Assembly: GCA_030248135.1 (NCBI GenBank)
Contig: JASANC010003362.1
Span: 29,456 to 93,455, forward strand
From: Theristus sp. LFF4_11
Taxonomy: Eukaryota > Nematoda > Chromadorea > Monhysterida > Xyalidae
Length of the DNA stretch: 64,000 nucleotides
Direction of reading: 5' to 3'
The notes below the pieces were generated by a model that searched no databases, was not told the DNA's origin, and worked only from the letters and a program-made list of their open reading frames with translations. Shown here in pieces: positions 44,101 through 56,100 of this stretch (within the stretch, counting starts at the first letter, position 1; every line of letters begins with the position of its first letter). The position numbers were made by a program, and so were the translations under genes.

Positions 44101-47100
44101 CACGCTTGATGGTAGCGGTGCCAGGTATCTGCGCGCGATTGTCGAAACTTTGGGGTATTTCAAACGAGTTCAGCCGCCAAAGCCTAGCATTAGATCACTT
44201 TTGTCCGGTTCGTCGATAAAATCATCCGACTCGTACATATTCATTTAGCCGCGCAGTTCGTCCTCGAGACTGGATTCGCCTGACTGGTTGGGCGGTCGCG
44301 CAGCGTGAAACTCGATGCCTCCATAGAGGCCAGTCGATTTCTTTTTTGGTTCGGGCTCGCGTTCACTTTCGTCATCGTCGTTGTTCGCGATCTCGGATGT
44401 ATCGTCGCAGTTTGTGGGCGTCTCCGGTCGTTTCAAGATTTTCTTTGCAATGTGAAGTAGTCACAACGAATCGCGCCTTCATTTTCGAAGACGACTGCAG
44501 TATTCTTGAATCGCGGATCAACGTACGTGGCCATGATGTTGGATTCGTTGGATTTGTTGGAAAAGCGCACGGAAGCGTGTGTCGATGCTGGTCAGCAGCG
44601 TTTCTTTCGTCGTACCAATGCCACTCGCATCGACTTGTTCGATGCGCTGCTTCAGTGCGCAAACGGCGGGCAACACCATTGAAATGGATTCGTCGTCTCG
44701 TGGATTCGTCGTTGGGGGGGGGGGGGTCTATCGGGTTTTAGGGGATCACGGCACCCCCGCACACCCACGGTAACGCACGTCGCTAAAATCGCTGGTGTTC
44801 TGGGGCTCACAAAAAAGCAACTGTTTGACAGCTAACTGAATATGACCAACGAAGATGGCTGATTTAAAAAAACCTGCTATTGTTCATCAACAACGTCGGC
44901 CAAAAGCTGGCAGCCACGTTTTTTAAAGTGGACGTTGCTGCACATAAGTTTACCACTCAAGACAAAAGCAGTGAACCATTTACCATTGAACAGAACACTA
45001 AACTAAAGAAACGCTCACTGATCACATGTCAAATGCACAACAACAAAACCAACAAAGCACCGAAACAAATTTGTCAAACCATTGAACAGCTCTGAAACGG
45101 AGGAATCAACTGGTTAATTCGCGGGTCTCGGCCATTCCGGCCGGATCCGGCCGGATCCGGCAAAATTGCGCCGGAATCCGGACCGGATCCGGATCCAATT
45201 TTAGGCGCCGGAATCCGGAATCCGGACCGGAACCGGCTCCATCCCTAGTCAGCAGCACCGTTCTCAATGAAGCTCTTTTTTTCACTGCAGTCCGCAGGCG
45301 ACGTTGTGTTGACTGAAGAAGAAGAACGTTTGCTGCAGAAGACGACCGCGCAGTATCAGTCGCCCGAAATGGACTTACCCGAGTTGAAAGTAAAAACGAT
45401 TTGCCGTTTTTTGCACTTTCACAAATGCTAATTTAGAATAAAATTGAGCGATCCGGCTATTACAAGAGCAAAGTAATCAATCAGCGTTCTGCCCTTCAAC
45501 GGTCAATCTCATTACTGTTTCTTTTGACGAATTTGTTGAATTGTTTTTGTCTTCAACTATTTTTTCTTAAAATTGTATCAAAATGTGTTTTGCTTGCATT
45601 GCAGTACTTCTCAGCGCCTTGGTTAACGCCGTTTGAGTTGGCATGTCGCCATTGGCAAACAAGCAGAACTGCTGTGGACGACGCTTCAAAGGAAGACCCA
45701 CTTTTTGAGTCGTTCTTGGATGCAAGCACAAATCGATACACGACCCTGATGGAGCTGCAAAATAATATGTTTGTTTTTTTAATTGCTATCTTATTGTTTC
45801 ATGTTTTCCGTTTCTTTGTTGTTTGGTGTTTGTGATGTGACACAATTGCTTCAGGGCAGATTGGCTGGAAACCTGCGAATTGTTCTCAACGGAAGTTGCT
45901 CGGCTTTTGACGATGGTGACAATGACACATTCGGATGACAGTGAAACTGTGCACAAAGGTGTCCAAATCTTACAATTGTATTGCACTGTTTTTGGTGGCA
46001 CTTGGTTGTGTGAATGAGACGCCATTCAGTGAAAAGAAGTGGATAGCCGTGTCTTTTCTGTTTTCTCTACTGTTTTAGGTCCATAATTTTTGCACTGCAA
46101 GTCTATTCTGCACACCATTTTCATGACCGTTTACAGTGCGCCGCAGTTTGGTCGAGTGGATGTGCTTTGGGTTGCACTACGATTCCGCTACCGAACAAAC
46201 GCCGCCGGCACACATTCTGCGTCACTTGAAACTCGGCATTCAATTGGCGGCGACATTGGCTTCGTCTGTTGACCAATCCATGGCTGAACTGGTTGTAAAG
46301 GTGAGTCTGTTCGTTGACTGAATGTCAATATTTTGAGGAGCACCGCACGACTGTTGTGTAAAATGAAAACTGGTGTATTTCATTCCGTTTTATATTTCTT
46401 TCGGCGCTTTATAAATGTTTTTCCTTATAAATTTACCCATATAAACAACCAGCAAACAAGTGGCGTTTCGACCTGAGCACAAGACGCCGAGCAATGGTGG
46501 TCTCTTCAGTTGTGTGCCCATTGCCACAAAAACTCAATAAATAACCTTTTTTGGGTAATCTTGAGATTTAGAAAAGCTAAGAAACGCTAGAAAAACGTGA
46601 AAACGTGCTGTTGCAGGAGCGTAATGTGCACGACCGCCTGCTCGACCTCTACACGCACGAGTTCATGTGCGTGCCGATGCGTCTGGCCATCCTGGACGCG
46701 CTGCACCAGTCGCTCACATTCCACGTCGGCTACCGCGCGTTCGTGATGCAACATCGCCCGGCCACTCCGGCCGTCTCGAGTCCGTACGAACGACTGTTGG
46801 CAACATTTCTGGCAGCAAAGTCCAATTGTAGACTGTTGGCCGCGTACAGAGTGCTGATGCACAAGACTGCGTTGTTCGAGTACTTGGCGACCGTGAAAGA
46901 CGCCGTCTTGAAGTGAGTTGTTGTCGTTTTGTCCTTCTGAAGGAAATTGGGCAGTTCTGATTTTTACTTTGATTTCACCACGGCTGCGGCGCTAATTGGT
47001 AATTGGTTTGATCATGGGGATTTACAATAGTCGACTTGATTGATCAATAGTCGATTGATCAAGAATCAATATGCGCGAATCGGAATAGATAGATAAACAG

Positions 47101-50100
47101 TGTGATGCGTGACGCGGGGATTCAAAAATGATGAAGTGGTCCGAGTCTTCTGAATAGGGCTGGGCCACTTAGGCTGTTTTGAATTGCCGCAAAAAGATTT
47201 GAAAATAATTTCCTTTCTAAGACTGCAAACGCATTAAGTCGCAGAACCGAAAAAAATGACAATATCTTGTTAATAGAATCGCTGTTGTGGCGTCTACTGA
47301 ATGACGTGATCTCATGTCAGTAATGACGCATTGCTGGTGTTTCAGTCTCTCGGAGCAAGTGGCCCTCGGCAATGCAAACGGCGTTGGCGGCTTGATGTGT
47401 GATTTGAGTGAAGCGTTGAAGCTGATCACGAAGACATACAACGAGGCGCAGTTTATGCTGGTTCGCTTGAATGTCGCTTTCATTTGTCTTTGTACGCACC
47501 GCAGTGGAGACGATGAAAACCACGGAACTGAAGACACGATTGCGTTTGAATTGAACGCGCTGATTGGTTGCTGTTTGACAGACCAATCAGCGGCCTAGAT
47601 TTGAGTATCGATGTGTCAAAAGTATGAAAGTTGCTGTTTTTAGTGTTCGTTTGAAATGCAAAATGTTTGCCAACATGCTCACACACCAACGGCGCATTCA
47701 CACAGAGCGTATCACGCAACACGTTGCCGGTGTCAGTCGTTTACGCGCGAAAAGCGAACGTGCCGAACTTGTTTGATCCAATGCCGGCTGTCTATCGAGC
47801 GTTTCATGAGTGGTAAGAAACTTGTCAGTTTTGGACTAATTTTCTGTTTGGTGTTCTTGTTGGTTTACTGTCAACAATTTCAAAGGCTGATTCCGTACAA
47901 TCGCATGAAACCAGTGCCAGGCCCGTCCACTGCCCACAAAGCAGCAAATTTGAAGAAGAGCGTGTTGATTTTGTCCATTTTATTATGCACTGAAAAATGC
48001 GGCCAACGATTTTTTTATTTGTTCGCACGCCGGTTTCGGAAACCCTAGGGTACCAAACTCCGGCGGAAACGGGCAATACTGCCTTCAGCCCAATTTACCC
48101 TCGGCTTTGGAGGGAGTAGACCATTAGATCTTGTTGGTCACTTTAGTTTCTCCATCATGTGTCTTGTCCGCAGTGGGGTTGTTCGAACTTTCCACCTACA
48201 GAACGGTAGGCGAAAGCCCTACACCTGCGCTACAGACGCGACATGTCGCTTTTTATTCAGCGGGCTTGTTGAGTCGCTGTCCGTTGCGGTGGCGTGCCTG
48301 GCAGAGCTGCCCGCCTGTAACAACGACCTCCTAACATCGGTCGCGCTGTGTTTGTGCGTGCTGCTGCGCAACGAACGAGGCACTCTGCTGATTGCGTCGC
48401 AGCCGGAAGCAGCCCGACAGTTGACGGCTGCGTTCGAACGAGACTCGCAGGTCGGCGCAAGTCGCGGCCGTGGTTGTTGCATTTGCTGGTGTTCCATGCG
48501 GCAATGGGAGGACACGTAATTGGTGCGGAGCACACTCAGTGCGAGCACAGTGGAAGAAAGTGCAAGCGGCATGCCAGATGGTGTCTGTTGTCGCACGTTG
48601 GCATGCCACTGAGCACTCGGTGTGCCATCATCAGTGCTCGTCGTGGCGACAGACAGACGCAGACAACCCGGTTTTTTTCTCCGCGGTCGCTTGCTCACGT
48701 GACCGGTTTGCGTTGTGTCCTAGCATTCCGCATGCGGTCACAGTCAAATCGGTGCAGCGAATGGTGCAAGCAACTCATATATCAACAAAATCTCGTTTCA
48801 AGTCACCGCATTGTCGATGTTCGCATTCTGGTCTGCCTCAATGTTCGCCAGCTTTTGCAGTGCGCCAGTGACGAGCAACGCACGACACACAGCGGCAGCG
48901 GCGGCCTCTGCAGTCCAACGCGGATTGGTCTGAACGACACGCCAAACAATGACGCCAACGTGGCACAGTGCACGCCAGTTGGGCACACGCTCGTATGCCA
49001 GCTGCGTGCCATCCATTTGGTCGACCGCCTCTTAACGTACGTGTTTCTGGAAAACCCGGAGCTGCGCATGAGGCAGGAAACCGAGGACGGACAGGTATGG
49101 TGGTTTTGTGTTTTTGTTGTTGTTGTTGTTTTGATGATACACAAAATCATAATATGCCCATTGAATCGTCGTGTCGGTTACTACCGTATTACCTCTATTA
49201 ACCCCCCCCCCCAAATTAAACTCCCTCCCCAAAAAATAAACCCCCACCCCCTCGACAAGTTTCCAAATAATCCCCCCAAAAATAATCCCCCATGGGGGAT
49301 TATTGGAAACCTGTTTGAAACATACCCAGAAAAACATACACATAAACAGTGAATTCAGTGGCTGGTTGCAGTGAAAATGATGAAATTGTGCTACCAAAGG
49401 CCCCAAATGGATGAGTTAATGGTAATTTCATTACAAAAGGCTGTTGTAAAAGGAAATTTCTATGTAGAGTAGAAGTTTCTGCGACTTCCTTCCTGCCATG
49501 GAAGGTATTTTTGCCATTTTGCCCACCCCTAAAAATGGTTTCCAAATAAACCCCCCCCCCCCAAAAAAAATAAACCCCCCCAAAAATAAACCCCCACCCC
49601 CAGAAGTCGCTGAAAAAATAAACCCCCATGGGGGTTTATTAGAGGTAATACGGTATTCGTCGTTTAAACTTTACCACCACCTTTTTATCACCACTCAAGC
49701 ATTTTTTTGGGTAACGTTTTACATCCAACCTTGATATCCGGTTTTCTTGTGGTAGTGAATAGTAAACTTTTTTGTTTGTTTTTTCACGGATTGTGGTCGC
49801 CAGCGTCCTGATTGGCGAAAATTCAGCTAGGCTGCGTTTGTGGGATTGAAATTTCGAAATTACCCGAACTCAGCAATTGATGCCCAGAGAATGCATCCAT
49901 CAAGCAATCAGCTAGTTGCATATGTCATAGAGGTCGACTGTAGTGAGTTGCTTGGTTTGCGCCAATTCAGGTTGACGAGCACACGTGCGTGCCGGTGCGC
50001 GAGGCGTCCGGCGCCAGCAGCAGCAGTCGCTCTCTGATTGGTGCACTCTCGTCCGGCCAGCTGGAACAGCCAATCCTTCTGTCCGCGCTGCACGATCTCT

Positions 50101-53100
50101 TTCTGTTGACGGTCTCGCACGCCGCGAGTCGCACGATCGCGCGCGTTCTCGCTTTTGACTCGGCCTTCGCGCCAATACTCGCTTGTTTGAAATTGACTGG
50201 TGCGCCGGGGGCGGGATGGCCGATGGGTGTTTTTGGTGCACTCGGCTGCGACCGAGTGTTGGTGGGCTAAATCAAATGCAAACAACACACAGAAATTCTG
50301 GAAGATTGCTGCGATTGTTACATTCAAAACGCCAATCGGATCGGATTCGCTGATTCGCGTTCAACTGTTTGCACGACCAATCAGCGAGCGCAGCCAATCG
50401 TTGTTCACCTGTTTTTTCCCCACACAGCAAACCAATTCAGGCGAAGCGGACGTGGACACGCGGATTCGCAAGTCAGCCGCCGCCGGCTACAGCACGGAGC
50501 TGCTGTTGGCGGCGTTGCGTTACGCGACGGACAGCACGCTGCTGCGAAAGTATCACGACGTTTTGGTGGCGTTGAGCGCTCTGGAACAGCTGCCGAAAGT
50601 GGCCGAACTGCGAGTCTGCACTGAGCCGTTGAAGCGGCTGCCGTCGTACGAGCCGACAACGGACAGTCTCGTCTATTTGGTCGATCGACTGAAGCACTAC
50701 GCCGAGCAGATGGCGAAAACCGGCAAATTGTGCAAGCCGCTTGTGCCCGTGCTGAATGTGTTAGAGGGATTCTTCGCGGACGTCGATGCGAGCACCGGTC
50801 CGGGTTTGGGGGGGTTTCGGTTTTTTGGTGTTTGAATTTTTGAGTTAGCTGCGCATTTGAGTTTGTGGTGTGTGGTTCTTGGAACCAACTATTACATCAC
50901 AAGTTTAATGCGTTGCCCCTTTGGTTGCGTACCAGTATGACACGTCCAATTGTGCTGGTTTTCATATTTTTTGTTGTTGTAATCAGATCACAGTTCATTA
51001 TTGCTAGCAACACGTTGCACTGCTTGCAGTTCAATTGAAAAAAATAGAAAAAATATCGTGTCACCGAACTGAATTGGCTCTGCAGAAGGCCCAATCGAGC
51101 TGAAACCACGCCAGCTGCTCTGTGAACTGTACCGCCTGGACGCATTGCCGACGTTGTGCGACATCATCAAGGTTCGGTCGTCCATCGGATGTTTTTCGCC
51201 CACTTCTTGGGCGCATCGTCGTCGTTCTAAGTTGTTCTCTCTTCCGTGTTCGTTTCGTCGTCGTGTATTTCAATTTTGCTCGTTGATTTATCAGCAGTGC
51301 ACGTCGCTGTACCAGATCAACTGGCAGCAGGGCATCAGCAGCCGACACAAGCACGGCACGCTCTACTGCGGCCTGGTGGCGCCGGCGATTGCGCTCGCAC
51401 GCCGCATCATCGGCACGCTGGTGAACGCGCGCGGGGCGGAGGTGAGACGAAACAGTTGCTGCAGATCAATAACGCTGATCAATAACAATAAATCTGATCA
51501 GCACTCAGATCAGCTGAGTCGGTTGTCATTTCTTGGCAGACTATTGTACCATGCCATTTTTGTCATTGCAAAAGATTTCTTTTTGAGCAAGAAGAACATT
51601 CATAATTCGATTGCTTGCCCAAAAACGCGTGAGAAAAAAAAATGCGAAAGCAGCTGAGTTCTGCCAATGGTTTTTTTGTTCCCCCTCAAATCTCTAAAAC
51701 TGCATGCATTCGAAATATTGACAAATTACATAGTATTTTATGCGGTGAACAACACAACCGCTTGCAGTCATTTCATGCTATGTCCGTACGACGCTTTTCT
51801 CAAGGGGAATGTAGCAATTAGCTTTTCGTGCGTACGCACGGACACGACACTTAAAAAATGGCTACACGATTTAGAAATCGTGTCTCGTGTGTGCTATCTT
51901 AATGCATTACGGACATATTCATTTGCGCACGGGATTTGGAACGACGGTCTGTTCGCACAAGACAAAATACGAAATGGCGTTCTCGCCTTCAGTTCACCGA
52001 CGTCAGCGCCGTCGCGCCGCTGCTCTCCGCATACGCCGTCTGTTGCACCCTGCAGCCGCCGGCGACATTCGCTGCGAGCAACTGGGCGCCGGAACTGTTG
52101 TCGCATCGCCAGTCCGGCAGCACCATGAACGCCGCCCGAATGCGCGCCAGCGCAATGCTGCACGTGATCGCGTCACCGGTGGAGCGGACGCGAATGGAGA
52201 TCGTCGACACGTTGCACGCGTTCACCACCGTTGACGCGCAGCAGACGGTCGAGCAACGCAAGGAGACTGTGGATGGTGCGCAGGCGACAGGCAGGCAACA
52301 ACACAAGGACGACAGGGCGGTGTTGGCGGTGTTGCGGAAATCGCTGTGCAGCAAATGCATGCAACAGGTGCGCTGGTCTGGCGCATTACTGCTGCATTGA
52401 AGCGTTGTAACATGAGAGAACGCACTCGGGTGGGTGGCGTGGATTGCGGCAGACGCTATGTGCGTTTACCAAAAGTGAAATAGGTGTCTGATTGTAAATT
52501 GTTTTGTTTGAGATGGAGTGGAGTTGTGAACGGAGTGGTGTTGAGTTCTTGTTGCTGTACAAACATCATTTCTTTTGAGATTATCGATTTCACGATTCAA
52601 TCTCCGTACTGTTTCGTCGCCGGCGTCAGCGTGCTGTCTGAATTGCTGCCATTGCCGTTGCCGCTGCACACGCTGCAGGTCGCTTTTTGGCGTTGCATTG
52701 TTTAGTTTTTTTTTAATTTTGATAGTTTTCAACTCGGTACGCAGCAAGTGTTACTTTTACTTCGTAGCAAAGATAACAAGGCGTTGTTATCTACCGTGGT
52801 TATTGTTGTTGTTGGGATTTTAGGCGATGTTTCAGCGCCAGGGCTAATATCCAGATAAGCGTACAGAACGCCGTCGAGTAGGCTGCCCAACCCCATCGAG
52901 TTTTTTCGGTCATTAGGTGCCAATGCACACCGTCGGCGGGGCTCGATCCCCGAACGCACAGACAACGAGTCTAACGCGCTACCACCAGGCGACGAGCGGT
53001 GACTTGGTGCACCTGACACGTGCAATGTGTCGAATAAAACCAATCAATCAACCCAGATTTTCGACGCCACCGCACATTTTTTTCCAGCCGCTGACGGCGT

Positions 53101-56100
53101 CCGAGAAGTCGCGCGTGCGTGCGGCCCGCCATCTCTGGGCGGCTCATCTGCTGCCGGTTGAGTGCGACTTGCAGCGACTGTTGGCCGCTCTGTCAATCTC
53201 GGCGCATGCTCAACTGCAGAAATGCGTCCGAAGGCTGTGTCTGCAATTGATTGATCTGAACGCGCACATGGCCACTGTCGTTGCAAAGTGCGTATTGCGT
53301 TTCGCGTCAGTAGGGACGTTTGTTTTCGAAATAGCATCGTACGCTTCTTTGTATATTACGTCCATCTAGGGTTTGTAAAAAACCGGTTTTAAAACGGAAA
53401 AGAAACCGTTTTTTCTTGTGCCAACCCTACGTCCATCCGCACGCCAGTGCAAGAGTCGTAGCTGTCCAAATCCAATGAAGTTCCGCTTCGTTTTTACTGT
53501 GTGATTTATATCAGAAAAAAAATAACAGCACACGGTTTATGGCGGTGGTCAGCGCAGCGGATTGATCAGTCTGACATTTGTAGTTGAAAATTGAGATATC
53601 AGTTTGACAATTTAGTTTTTGCACACGACAAGCGGCAGACTGCAAAGCAGTTCACCATCAGCCGGTTGCTTACACACCCCAGATGTCTGCTGCAAACGGT
53701 GGTGCAACTGTTCGAGCGTCCCTCGACATCCAGCTCGGAAACGAAGACTGGCGGGAAAACGAGCGCAACGAGTGAAACGCACACGGCAGCGGATTCAAAA
53801 TTGAAAGACAGCAGCACGTCAAAGTCGACGGAGCAGTCAGCTGGCGCCAGCAGTGACCAATCAGCGCACGACACGCCGGCAGCAGCCGCCACGGACGCCA
53901 GCAGTCGCGCACTGTGCCTGCCTGCCGACCTGCCACTGGCGAGTCTGCTGAATCTGTGTGCGCACCTGTGCTCGCAGCCGTCGTTCAAAGTGGCCGTGCT
54001 CTGCTTGATCCGGTTGGTGAGCCTTTTTTGGAGTTGCAATGAAACTTTCGTCACAAACTGCGTAACAATTTTGTTGACTGAAATCAGTTTCACGTTTCGC
54101 CAGTAATATGCGGTTACTTTTCCGGTTTTTTTTCTGATCAACTGTCCGTTCATCGAGAAAACTTGCAGCCTGCGCAGCAATTGTCCATAACAAGAAATGA
54201 AGATTATAAATGGTAAATACGAAATAGGAAGCAAGGTCCCACGCCCGCCTGTTCTCATCTGAGAACTGCTTAAAGCCTGTGTGTTTCGGGTGTAAGTAAC
54301 GGACACACTATACTGAGTGTGATGACTCAGTAATAACAATTGAGTGTTCTATTTGATATACACCTGCATGTCAAGTGCCAACAAAAGCCGATGCTTCATA
54401 GAATGCCAACTTCAGTGAACCGACGCATGCAGCGTTGCCGTACTTGCTGCGTGCGCTGAATCACGGTGCCCCAGCCAGTGGAAATGCCACGCATTCCACG
54501 GTGGTACATCAAATGACGCAGGAGAGCATTGTCGTGAGTGACGCTTGCTTTTCTCAGTATTGTCTTGTCTTGTGGTTCTGCGACTCAGTGCGAAAGCAGT
54601 TTTTCATGCGAAAGCGTGACGCGGCATCTCAAAAATCGTTGAAGTAACCCGAGTCCCTGAGATTCGACCGGGTCACTTCATCCATTTTGATCTGCCGCAT
54701 CAAGCATGAAACTCAGTTCCTTTCGACGTCTGCAAACGCAGTGCAGTTGCAGAACCAAACAATATGGAAAATATTTTGGTGTGCGTGCGCATGTTCTACG
54801 TCAAGTTTGCGTGCGACGAATTTAGATTTCATGTCAGGATTTCAACTCGAATCAATTGACACCAAGAAGTATCATTTCAGAGTTTGATTACGTCGCTGTG
54901 TGACGTGACACTTGGCCTGTTTCCGGAGTACGAGACACATTTGGATGTGCGGTTTTTTCGCCAAATTTAATTTCTTTGCTGACGGTTAATGCTTGATTGA
55001 TTGATTGATCACTGGCTGTGTGCCCAGCTTTGCTGGTTTGAAAACTGGTTTTCCTTGTGCCTGACACTTACAATGTGTCGAATAAAATCAATCAATCAAT
55101 TAATTGATTGGCCAATTTGATTGATGAAAGTGTTTGTTTGCTTCAGCCGCCGCTGCACGCGCATTGTCTCCCATCGAATAAACAACTGCAACAAATCACC
55201 GCAGCGCTGCTGGCACACGTCGGTGGCAGCAGTTTCCACTACGCCACCGTTATACCAGCACTGAGAGTGCTGTTGATGTTGGCCGACTTCGATCACGGCG
55301 TCTATGCGATTGTGAAGTCAGTTTGCGAACGGAATTCAAATGCACATCCAGTACTCTGATTGGTGGACGGCAATCGATTTTTTTATTGTGATTTTTGGCA
55401 TTCTTGGTCAAGAATAGAAAGACTTCGCAGGTGCCCTCTATTTCTGGAATTTCCGTCCAAGTCTGTGGTGTATCAACCAAGCAGGTTAGCCAGATACAAC
55501 CCAACGTGTACGTTTAACCGAAGTTCAAACTCACGAATTAAATGTGTACTTCTCTCCTTGCCAGGCATTGTTCAAGCTAAAGAAAAAGTTAAAAAAAGCT
55601 AAAAATCCAACCATCTCGTCTCTAAAAATTCTACAGCTATAACGAATGCTTCTGCAATGATTCTGTTTGATTGATTGATTGATGATCACAATTTGTCGAT
55701 TCAGGGAAATGCGCGCGCAGCCTGCGCACCTGCTGCAACTGCTTGCGCGTCTCGTCTCTGAGTTCAATGGGCACAGTTCCGATTGTCTCAGCACGTTGAG
55801 CACCGTCGCTGAATTGATTCGTAGACTGCATGTGCTGGTGCCTGCTACTGTTGCCGGCACTAATGCTACAAACAATGCTAACGGTCAGTTTGTACGAAAC
55901 AAGCTTATAGCCGGTTCGTACCAACCAACCAACATTTCAAGTGTTACGGTTTGCTGTGCTCACTGGCGGTCGTTGTCATGTCATGTGTGTTTCACGTGTG
56001 TGTTTTAACAAAATCACGTGACCATCTATTGTATCGTACTTTTTCTTTTCTTTTTTGGTACTGGGAAGTTTTAACGTTTTTTACGCTTTTTACGTTTTCC

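Noticed and set aside
45120..45250. CCGGATCC palindromes as a restriction or recombination hotspot
   Set aside because: They are subterminal repeats of the hAT element, mirrored at 43725-43820.
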